This document shows positions 7,423 to 13,104 of a DNA stretch of 20,104 nt, one piece after another (positions within the stretch are counted from its first letter, which is position 1; each line of letters begins with the position of its first letter). The translations under genes and the position numbers were made by a program. Source of the DNA: a virus. Where the stretch lies: positions 1 to 20,104 of IMG/VR virus record IMGVR_UViG_3300037258_000191, one strand, 5' to 3'. A model generated the notes under the pieces. It was not told where the DNA came from, ran no database searches, and worked only from the letters and a program-made list of their open reading frames with translations.

Positions 7423-7833
7423 TCAGGTGCTGGCGATCAGGACGTACGACGAGATGTACTCGGACCTCTCGGCCACGTCAGGCGTCGCGGAGAGCGGCGA
7501 TGGCGGCCCTCCGAGGCGATGACAGTGCACGATCGTCTTGCCGCCCACCACCGCCGGGAACGATGCGCTGAAGATGAGCGCGTCGAACTGCAAGGCGAGC
7601 GACTCGGCAGCGTCCTGGTCGTTCTGGGGGCCGCGGACGCGCGCCTGGAACGCGGAGACGTCGGCCGCGCCTTCCATCTGGTAACCGGGTCCGGGTGTCG
7701 CGGTGATCGTGACGCACCTATCGGGCATCGGCTGGATGTAGGGACCCTTGAACAGGGGTGCGCCGGTCTCCTGGGTGGCGTCCCAGCCGAGGGAAAGCAG
7801 CCACGTCAGCAGGCTTGCGGTCGGCAGCGGCAC
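7423..7833 (-). CDS. Probable tail terminator / minor capsid-type protein
   Basis: 136 residues from GTG 7833, with GAGGTGA six bases upstream. The N-terminus LLTWLLSLGWDATQETGAPLFKGPYIQ and the mid-region PGYQMEGAADVSAFQARVRG followed by AAESLALQFDALI match the tail terminator/tail completion family, in which a small alpha-beta protein caps the tail tube and joins it to the head. Position agrees: after the connectors and before the tube gene. A separate HK97 gp10-like adaptor is not visible between it and the connector at 8541; that gap instead holds two plus-strand genes. Its 5' region is shared back to back with the plus-strand gene at 7864, with 30 bases between start codons. Confidence 0.75.
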   Translation of the reverse strand: MPLPTASLLTWLLSLGWDATQETGAPLFKGPYIQPMPDRCVTITATPGPGYQMEGAADVSAFQARVRGPQNDQDAAESLALQFDALIFSASFPAVVGGKTIVHCHRLGGPPSPLSATPDVAERSEYISSYVLIAST

Positions 7834-7851
7834 GTCCGGTCACCTCGCCGT

Positions 7852-7863
7852 TAAGCTGGAGAG
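7852..7863 (+). promoter_or_regulatory. Candidate leaderless promoter of the protease-homologue gene
   Basis: TAAGCT (TANNNT type) ends six bases before ATG 7864, placing the transcription start at or next to the A of ATG. GGAGAG fills the spacer but is too close to serve as a normal ribosome site. The same arrangement, with GCTGG and AGATGAGCGA in common, precedes the plus-strand gene at 12793. Confidence 0.5.
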
Positions 7864-8301
7864 ATGAGCGAATTGACGACTGCAGGCGAGTACCTCTGGC
7901 GGAAGCAGATCCTGTCGTTCGGGAAGATCACCTACGGCCACAGAGAGGTTGACCTGACGCCCGGCTACCTCGGAAATCTCGCCGACGCTTTCTCGCGGAA
8001 GGCGCTCGATCTAGTCCCGTTCCTCCGCATGGCGGCAGGTAGCTATGCGAGCAACGACCCGGAGCTGTGCCTAGGTGCTGTCCGCGCCCTTGAGATGACG
8101 GCCGACGGCATGGACGCGCTGGTGGCAATGGGGCGCGAGGGCGACGACCTGATCGGTGCCGACGTGAACTTGCCCGTGGCGGCCGGGATCATCGAGGACT
8201 TCATCGCCTCGGATGGCCGGCAATTCCCTGCGGTGCTGCGGCATGTGGTCACGACCGGAAAGCCGATCCTGACCGGCCTGCATCCTTGGCGGCGCGCTTG
8301 A
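7864..8301 (+). CDS. Stand-alone homologue of the prohead protease domain, catalytic residues replaced
   Basis: 145 residues, encoded against the direction of the operon. Residues 11-142 align without gaps to residues 20-151 of the protease-scaffold at 11529-12764, with about 55 identities by hand count. Shared blocks include LWRKQ, ALDLVPF (AYDQVPF in the protease), NDPE, DGMD (DGLD) and the FPA...HV run. The protease segment with His68 and His71 is replaced (here Gly59 and Ala62), and Ser115 in GVSARIVED is Ala106 in PVAAGIIED. If those are the catalytic residues, this protein is inactive. It has no scaffold part. Dimerisation with, or substrate competition against, a phage protease is inference; regulation of capsid maturation or exclusion of related phages are candidate roles. 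It is probably co-transcribed with 8298-8519. Confidence 0.85.
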   Translation: MSELTTAGEYLWRKQILSFGKITYGHREVDLTPGYLGNLADAFSRKALDLVPFLRMAAGSYASNDPELCLGAVRALEMTADGMDALVAMGREGDDLIGADVNLPVAAGIIEDFIASDGRQFPAVLRHVVTTGKPILTGLHPWRRA

Positions 8302-8519
8302 GCGCGGCAGGCGCCCGGATCATCGGCAGCCGCGAGCACAAGATGTTCCGCAGCGACCGCTGCGGAGACGAGCGCGCCGACTTCGAGGTGACCGGGGTCG
8401 GCCGCCGCGAGTACTGCAGCTATCCCGACCACACTCCGCGCATCCGGATCTCCTGGCTGTACGGGCGTCCGCGCATCTGGCTGAAGCCGTGGCTGCCGCG
8501 ATCGTTCTGGAATGCGTGA
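8298..8519 (+). CDS. Small unknown protein coupled to the protease homologue
   Basis: 73 residues if started at TTG 8298, which overlaps the upstream TGA as TTGA, suggesting translational coupling; a TTG at 8286 in the same frame is the alternative. The product is basic and aromatic, with SREHKMFRSDRCGDERADFE in the first half and RIRISWLYGRPRIWLKPWLP near the end. I recognise no family. Its stop is 21 bases from the stop of the converging connector gene (8541). The unusual start and short length keep confidence moderate; the Trp/Arg-rich C-terminus looks like real protein rather than antisense noise. Confidence 0.55.
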   Translation: MSAAGARIIGSREHKMFRSDRCGDERADFEVTGVGRREYCSYPDHTPRIRISWLYGRPRIWLKPWLPRSFWNA

Positions 8520-8540
8520 CCAGTTAGTTTCGCGACGCGC

Positions 8541-9056
8541 TCAGCGGTGGATGACGTTGAGCGGGCCCGGCTCCCGTGAGCCGTGCCCCTCGCCGCGCTT
8601 CCAGCCGCCCCCTGTGAGCCGGTCGAGCGCATCCCTGGCCTTGCCCTTGGCCTTGAGCTCTTCCTCGGACAGGCGCGCTACGCGAGGTGCCCGGTCGTAG
8701 ACCGTCTCCCCATCGCTGGTCACGGTCGGATGGCCGGACGCTCGCAGGTCGTCAAATTCGACCGGAGCGTACCGTGCGACCCCGCCATCTTCGGCTAGGT
8801 CTTCGACGGCCGAGATCATCTCCCGCTTGCCGCCATCGTCCAGGACGGTCTCGGCGATCTTCTGCAGGTAGCTTTCGTGGTGTTCCATGACTGGCTGCCG
8901 CAGGTACATCGCCTGGCCACCGCGAGGATGCACCAGGTCCAGATCCTCATGCTGATACCGGGCATACACCTGGTCGACGGTCACGGATCCGGTCAGGTCA
9001 CCGCGACCGACGCGCTCCTTGAGCTCATCGATTCTCGCCCCGAAGTCACCAGCCAC
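8541..9056 (-). CDS. Conserved head-tail junction protein
   Basis: 171 residues from GTG 9056, overlapping the previous stop by 11 bases. A longer frame to ATG 9131 exists, but its extra residues are low-complexity Arg/Gly/Ala and overlap the upstream gene. The conserved-looking core is DFGARIDELKERVGRGDL, YQHEDLDLVHPRGGQAMYLR and VMEHHESYLQKIAETVLDD, ending in a charged tail with LSEELKAK-like sequence. Proteins of this kind sit between the connector and the tail terminator in many actinophages; the biochemical role is not known to me. A Gly/Arg-rich end and a plus-strand insertion downstream separate it from the tail terminator gene. Confidence 0.75.
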   Translation of the reverse strand: MAGDFGARIDELKERVGRGDLTGSVTVDQVYARYQHEDLDLVHPRGGQAMYLRQPVMEHHESYLQKIAETVLDDGGKREMISAVEDLAEDGGVARYAPVEFDDLRASGHPTVTSDGETVYDRAPRVARLSEEELKAKGKARDALDRLTGGGWKRGEGHGSREPGPLNVIHR

Positions 9057-9552
9057 CGCGACCGCCCCAGCCCGAGCCGCGCGCCCGCTGCGCCTCGAGC
9101 CTGCCACCCGGCCCGAACTCCACGCCTGCATCCTCGGGCCCGAAGGCCCGGGGAATGGTGTTGATCACGCGAGGGGCGCTCGGCTGCGGCGGCGTCCCGC
9201 CCGGGTCGGGCGGGACCGGCACCACTGTGATGCTGCCCGACGAGATGCCCTTCAGCGTGGCCATCGCGTCCTGATACCCGAGGTAAACCGGGTCGGTCGG
9301 CGCGAGATCCCGGCTCTTGCGGTACGTCAGCGTCGCGTAGTACGTCGCCAGCTGCACCGTCAGGTCAAAGATCAGGTCCGGGACCGCATCCGGGTCATAA
9401 GACGAGCCCGTCCACGCGCTCACCCGTGCCGATGCCCTCCCGATGGCTGCGGCCAGCTCAGGGTTGTCCAGCTGGGCGCATGTCCCCGCGCCCAGGTCCG
9501 TGCCCGCCACGTTGTCCCGGACGTCCGCGGGGGTGATGTAGTACGTCGGCAC
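9046..9552 (-). CDS. Head-tail connector protein (gp6-like)
   Basis: 168 residues from GTG 9552. The N-terminal 100 residues, with YYITPADVRDNVAG, NPELAAAIGRASARVSAWTG and a helix PDLIFDLTVQLATYYATLTY, have the helical arrangement of the HK97 gp6 / SPP1 gp15 connector family, which binds under the portal ring. The C-terminal third is Pro/Gly-rich (VPVPPDPGGTPPQPSAPRV) and probably flexible. It follows the capsid gene and one small protein, as expected. The family call rests on pattern and position. Confidence 0.78.
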   Translation of the reverse strand: MPTYYITPADVRDNVAGTDLGAGTCAQLDNPELAAAIGRASARVSAWTGSSYDPDAVPDLIFDLTVQLATYYATLTYRKSRDLAPTDPVYLGYQDAMATLKGISSGSITVVPVPPDPGGTPPQPSAPRVINTIPRAFGPEDAGVEFGPGGRLEAQRARGSGWGGRGGW

Positions 9553-9582
9553 CGTGACCCCCTGCGGACTGGTCGGCTACTG

Positions 9583-10026
9583 CTAGGACCGGGTGCGGCG
9601 CGTGCGGGCCGTGGCACCTTCGTTGCCCGCGTCCGGGTCGGTCACCTCGGGGGCGTTCGCCTCCGGGTGGCTCGCCGGGTCACCGGAGTCCACGTGGCCG
9701 ATCTTCGACTCGTTGGTCACGTCGAGCGCGGCCGAGCCTTCCGGAGCGGGTGGCGGGGCAGGGCGGCCCTTCGCGCCGAACAGGCCGGCGGCGGTGATGC
9801 GCGGCATCGGCTCGTGCTTCTCCGACGCGGGCCTGATCACGGCGGTCTTGTGGCGCGACGGGTCGAGGAAGCCGGCCGCCTCTTCCTCGGTCAGCCAGAT
9901 GGTCTCGCCCTTGTTGACGAAATCGGCGGCCTTCTCCTTGTCGCCGCGCCTGCCGATGGACAGGTGAGTGAGCGCCTGGTACTCGGCGCGCTTCGGCTCG
10001 GTCCGGGTAGCGGTATCCGCAGTCAT
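9583..10026 (-). CDS. Small head protein downstream of the major capsid gene
   Basis: 147 residues, ATG 10026, with GGAG seven bases upstream. The ordered N-terminal half has EYQALTHLSIGRRG, KAADFVNKGETIWLTEEEAAGFL and a short strand TAVIRPAS; the second half is a disordered Pro/Asp/Glu-rich tail ending in a basic TARTRRTRS. Proteins with this N-terminal pattern (FVxxGExVxLTxxEA) are frequent right after the capsid gene in actinophages and are usually called head or head-tail proteins without known role. Confidence 0.75.
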   Translation of the reverse strand: MTADTATRTEPKRAEYQALTHLSIGRRGDKEKAADFVNKGETIWLTEEEAAGFLDPSRHKTAVIRPASEKHEPMPRITAAGLFGAKGRPAPPPAPEGSAALDVTNESKIGHVDSGDPASHPEANAPEVTDPDAGNEGATARTRRTRS

Positions 10027-10050
10027 GTACTGTCTCCGTTTCGTATCCGG

Positions 10051-10962
10051 CTAGACGCCGCTGATCACGACGACCGACAGGGGCTGGTCCAGGCCGGTCG
10101 CGGCGGCACGCTGGACATCCGACCTGAAAGCCTTACGGCTCTCCTGACGGTAGAGCGGGGACGCCTGCATGGGCAGCTCGTCGGCCATGAAGCCGGCCCG
10201 GCCGCGCTGCATGATGATCGCGTTGCCCGAGGGCATCTGGTGGGTCAGCAGGACGTCCAGGTTGAAGATCTTGTTCGGCAGGACGCCCGTGTACTGGAGG
10301 TTCTCGCTCGCTATGTCGCCGATGTAGGGCGCGGCGAACGAGGACGACTGCATCAGGGTGTTCTTCGTGCCGTACCCGATGATCATCGTGTCGGCCTCGA
10401 AGCCGAGCGGCTGCTGGAACCCGATGCTGCTGCTGATGTTCGCCGTCTCGATCAGGCTGACGGCGTTGGCGATGTCCGCGCGGATCGTGGCATTGCTCGA
10501 CGCCCACGGGTTCGCCACGGCGAGGGTCTGCACGCTGGCGTTCGAGGTAACCACAGAGAAGAACGCGGTGTTCCACGAGTAGACCATCGTGTTCTGAACC
10601 TGCTGGAGCTGCATGTTCACCGGGTCGACGACCCGCCGCCGCCGCATCTCGTCGCTGACCATGATGGCCATCGCCCGCTCGTGCGCGAACACGACCTTCG
10701 GGATGCCGGTGCTGGTCGGGACGACGGGCACCTCGGCGAACTCGGCGCGGATCTCGGGGGTGTCGTCCGCGTACAGCGGGGTGCTCTCCCAGTACCTGAC
10801 GGCACCGCTCTCGGCGAGGCCGCCGGGCCGGAGCACCGCATCCACGATGAACCGGTTCTTGGTCATGTCGAGGATCAGCGCGGGAATGTTCAGCGGGTCC
10901 TTGAGAAGGGCGTCGACGGTGATCCGGGGACCGTCGAGGCTGGTGTAAGCCGCAGTCGGCAT
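10051..10962 (-). CDS. Major capsid protein
   Basis: 303 residues forming the icosahedral shell. The pattern is that of HK97-fold capsid proteins of actinophages: N-arm MPTAAYTSLDGPRITVDALL, then RYWESTPLYADDTPEIRAEF (E-loop region), the strand KVVFAHERAMAIMVSDEM with helix QLQQVQNTMVYSWNTAFFS (spine), and a C-terminal run LLTHQMPSGNAIIMQRGRAG. The order protease-scaffold, decoration, capsid also fits. AAAGGAGG six bases before the ATG is the best ribosome site in the window. No obvious long N-terminal delta domain is present, which agrees with scaffold being supplied by the fused protease gene. Confidence 0.93.
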   Translation of the reverse strand: MPTAAYTSLDGPRITVDALLKDPLNIPALILDMTKNRFIVDAVLRPGGLAESGAVRYWESTPLYADDTPEIRAEFAEVPVVPTSTGIPKVVFAHERAMAIMVSDEMRRRRVVDPVNMQLQQVQNTMVYSWNTAFFSVVTSNASVQTLAVANPWASSNATIRADIANAVSLIETANISSSIGFQQPLGFEADTMIIGYGTKNTLMQSSSFAAPYIGDIASENLQYTGVLPNKIFNLDVLLTHQMPSGNAIIMQRGRAGFMADELPMQASPLYRQESRKAFRSDVQRAAATGLDQPLSVVVISGV

Positions 10963-10969
10963 GGCCGAC

Positions 10970-10977
10970 CTCCTTTT
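10970..10977 (-). promoter_or_regulatory. Strong ribosome binding site of the major capsid gene
   Basis: On the minus strand the sequence is AAAGGAGG, a near-perfect match to the 16S anti-Shine-Dalgarno, with ideal six-base spacing to the ATG at 10962. It fixes the start and fits the very high output needed for the shell protein. Confidence 0.75.
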
Positions 10978-10995
10978 ACTGGTAGGGGGTGTCGG

Positions 10996-11442
10996 CTAGC
11001 CGAAGATCCGGGCTCGGCCTACGGTGGCCCCGGCGGCGACGCCGCCCGGCTGGGTGCAGCGGCCGACGATGAGGCCGGCGGCGTCGCTGCCGGAGATCCA
11101 CGGGGTGACCTGCCCGGACGCGGCGGACTTCAGCAGCGCGCCGAACGTGGCGGCGGCGGCGTAGGTGAGCCGGATGTCAACGTTGCGGTGGACGGCCACG
11201 TAGTCGGGCAGGACGCTGACGTCGAGCAGCGTGTCGCCGTAGCTGGTCGTGTTCCCGGTCTGGTCGACGATGGGCGCCGCGTCGTTGCCGGCGACGCCGA
11301 GGACGAGCGCCGACCCGGCGCCCGCCGTGGACACGGTGGTCGCCGAGGACCCGTCAGCGACGACGAGGGTTCCGCCGTGAACCAGGGCGCTGACCTGGTA
11401 ACTGTCCGGGCCGGTCGTGTAGTGAGGGAGGCTTCCCGCCAT
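10996..11442 (-). CDS. Capsid decoration protein
   Basis: 148 residues just before the capsid gene, the usual place of lambda gpD-like or DUF2190-like decoration proteins. The pattern agrees: HYTTGPDSYQVSALVHGGTLV (start of a beta-tulip-like fold), SALVLGVAGNDA, then GDTLLDVSVLPDYVAVHRNVD and GLIVGRCTQPGGVAAGA. AAGGAG is six bases before the ATG. It would bind three-fold axes and stabilise the mature shell. A tandem hairpin region lies directly upstream. Confidence 0.85.
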   Translation of the reverse strand: MAGSLPHYTTGPDSYQVSALVHGGTLVVADGSSATTVSTAGAGSALVLGVAGNDAAPIVDQTGNTTSYGDTLLDVSVLPDYVAVHRNVDIRLTYAAAATFGALLKSAASGQVTPWISGSDAAGLIVGRCTQPGGVAAGATVGRARIFG

Positions 11443-11463
11443 CGGTTGCTCCTTGCATGCGAA

Positions 11464-11485
11464 AGCCCCGGACGCGGCCGGGGCT
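11464..11485 (-). terminator. Perfect GC hairpin upstream of the decoration gene
   Basis: AGCCCCGG and CCGGGGCT form an 8-bp perfect stem with a 6-base loop, followed on the minus strand by TTCGC (GGGGCTTTCGC overall). The ATG of the decoration gene is 21 bases further on. It resembles the element before the tail tube gene at 6129-6152 in both stem and TTTCG flank. Terminator, attenuator or 5' mRNA stabiliser are all possible. Confidence 0.6.
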
Positions 11486-11496
11486 GAACGGGGGGA

Positions 11497-11513
11497 CGGC
11501 GGGATAGCCGCCG
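11497..11513 (-). terminator. Second hairpin after the protease-scaffold gene
   Basis: CGGCGG and CCGCCG pair around a 5-base loop, 15 bases after the TAG of the protease-scaffold gene and 11 bases before the larger hairpin. Together they make a tandem structure between the scaffold and decoration/capsid genes. There is no U-run after this one. Confidence 0.45.
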
Positions 11514-11528
11514 CAGGGGGGTCGGGGG

Positions 11529-12764
11529 CTATAGGGCGTGCGCGCTGCGGTATGCCTTCACGAAGTCGCCGCGCTCGGACGCCTCGGACTCGGCGCGCTG
11601 CGCCTCGGTGTCGGCGCCTTCAGCGTTGCCGAGCTCGACGTCCATGCCGAGGGACTGCATGGTCTTGCCGAACTCCTTGATCAGGTTCCGGACGATCGCC
11701 CCGGCGTCGGTGGACTTGCCGTTGGCGAGTTCCACGGTGCGGCCGGAGCCTTCCAGGAGCTCGCGGGCCAGGTCGGTGATCCGGGCGGGGATGCCGAGGA
11801 CACGCTGGTAGTGGTCGCGTTCCCGCTCGTAGGTGGCCCGGTCGAGCTGGGTGCGGGTGCGCCGCGCCTCGGCCATGGCTTCCTCGGCGCGGGCGTTGGC
11901 CGTCTCGATCGCGGTCTGCGCCTCGTTGCTGAGGGATGCGCCAGCAGTGGCGGGCTCCCGCTCGGGCTCCGTCACGGCGTCGGTGGCGGCGGTCTCGGTG
12001 TCGATGTCCGCGAGCATCTGCTCGAGCGCCTCGTCGGTCAGCTCATCCTCGGCCTCGCCCGTGACGTTCCCGGTGTCCTCGTCCTGCGGCTGCGCGGTGA
12101 TCAGGGCGTCGAACTGGTCCTTCGGGAGGTCCAGCAGCGCCTTCAGCCGGGCCTCCTGCTCGTCGGTGAAAGCCATGCCGGCCTCCCCTTCCTGCGCCGT
12201 AGGCGCGTTGTCCGGCTCGGCCTGCGCCTTCGCCGGGGGTTCGGTTGCGTACTCCATGACAGTCAGGTCGATGACCTCGCCGTCGTCCTCGTTCGCGGCC
12301 TCCACGGCCTGCCAGGGCCGCATGCCGGGGATGCGCGGGTCCAGGGTGCCGAGCACGTGCTGGATCGCGGCGGGGAAGTGCCTGCCGTCGGCGCGGGCGT
12401 AATCCTCGACGATCCGGGCGGACACGCCGAGCGCGGGATTCTTCGCCAGCAGCGCGGAGCCGTCCTCGGTGGCGGCGATGATGATGTCCAGGCCGTCCTG
12501 GGTGAGCTCGACGCCCTTAACCTCGCCCCGGAAGCGTTCCGGGTCGTTGGTGTGGGTGTTGTGGGCGTCGGCGAGCTGGAACGGCACCTGGTCGTAGGCG
12601 CGGCCGTTGAACGCCTGCGCGAGCCTGGCGAGGTAGGGGCGGTCGAAGACGATCTTCCGGCCCTTGTAATCGATCTCACCGACCGGCAGGAGCTGCTTGC
12701 GCCAGAGAGTGGCGCCGGACGGGCGGGCTTTACCCTTGTCGACGGGCGTCAGGAGAGCGGTCAC
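11529..12764 (-). CDS. Prohead protease fused to scaffold (Mu gpI-like)
   Basis: 411 residues from GTG 12764; AAAGGAGG lies about nine bases upstream. Residues 18-155 form the protease domain (LWRKQLLPVGEIDYKGRK; ADAHNTHTND with His68 and His71; GVSARIVEDY with Ser115), the arrangement expected of Mu gpI-type maturation proteases, which share a His/Ser site with herpes-like assemblins. Residues about 155-290 are acidic and disordered, and 290-400 contain a coiled coil (QTAIETANARAEEAMAEARR) like a scaffold core. It therefore probably acts as both scaffold and protease, directing shell assembly and then digesting itself. VELAN near the C-terminal part resembles a motif repeated in the 667-residue head protein. 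It starts 28 bases from the divergent HTH gene. Confidence 0.88.
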   Translation of the reverse strand: MTALLTPVDKGKARPSGATLWRKQLLPVGEIDYKGRKIVFDRPYLARLAQAFNGRAYDQVPFQLADAHNTHTNDPERFRGEVKGVELTQDGLDIIIAATEDGSALLAKNPALGVSARIVEDYARADGRHFPAAIQHVLGTLDPRIPGMRPWQAVEAANEDDGEVIDLTVMEYATEPPAKAQAEPDNAPTAQEGEAGMAFTDEQEARLKALLDLPKDQFDALITAQPQDEDTGNVTGEAEDELTDEALEQMLADIDTETAATDAVTEPEREPATAGASLSNEAQTAIETANARAEEAMAEARRTRTQLDRATYERERDHYQRVLGIPARITDLARELLEGSGRTVELANGKSTDAGAIVRNLIKEFGKTMQSLGMDVELGNAEGADTEAQRAESEASERGDFVKAYRSAHAL

Positions 12765-12780
12765 CGCCGCTCACCTCCTT

Positions 12781-12792
12781 TACGCTGGGAAG
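12781..12792 (+). promoter_or_regulatory. Candidate leaderless promoter of the HTH gene
   Basis: TACGCT (TANNNT type) ends six bases before ATG 12793, the same spacing as at 7852-7863. It overlaps the AAAGGAGG ribosome site of the divergent protease-scaffold gene (12776-12783 on the other strand). No clear -35 is visible. Confidence 0.5.
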
Positions 12793-13104
12793 ATGAGCGA
12801 CTTGACAGACCTGGTTGCGGCACTCGGCCGGTTTGATTCACTGCCTCCAGTCGAACGCGCCAGGCTCGCGCCGAGCCTCATCGATCAAGCCAAGAGCGCT
12901 TTGTCTGTCGCGCGAGCCGCAGCGATGAGCGAGGCGACCAGTGACGGCGGCATGTCGCAGGCACAGTTGGCCCGTGAGCTTGGCATCAGCCGGTCCAAAG
13001 TGAATGAGGCCCTGCAAAGGCTGCTCCGAAAAGCGAATCACGCAGCCTTAGCCGTCGCCTTGGCGTGCATCGACGCTGCCCGTTTGGCCAGCGCCATCGC
13101 CTGA
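12793..13104 (+). CDS. Small helix-turn-helix protein on the opposite strand (moron-like)
   Basis: 103 residues from ATG 12793; a longer frame starts at 12697 but runs through the protease gene. Residues about 54-80 (MSQAQLARELGISRSKVNEA) are a clear helix-turn-helix of the MarR/Xre-like or sigma-region-4-like kind, with a preceding helical segment LIDQAKSALSVARAAAMSEA that may dimerise. It fills the 273-base gap between the head protein (stop 13038) and the protease (start 12764), and its 3' end overlaps the converging head protein gene by 67 bases. It likely binds DNA; the operator is unknown, though its own start region overlaps the protease ribosome site and is an obvious place to look. 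Its first residues (MSDLTD) and leader resemble those of the gene at 7864. Confidence 0.78.
   Translation: MSDLTDLVAALGRFDSLPPVERARLAPSLIDQAKSALSVARAAAMSEATSDGGMSQAQLARELGISRSKVNEALQRLLRKANHAALAVALACIDAARLASAIA

Noticed and set aside
8541-9131. Longer start (ATG 9131) for the head-tail junction protein
   Set aside because: The extra 25 residues are low-complexity and overlap the upstream connector by 86 bases; GTG 9056 gives the usual small overlap.
9019-11487. 822-codon plus-strand frame across the capsid region
   Set aside because: It runs antisense through the connector, capsid and decoration genes, which are clear on the minus strand; its composition is Arg/Val/Gly noise.
11538-12836. 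432-codon plus-strand frame
   Set aside because: It is antisense of the protease-scaffold gene.
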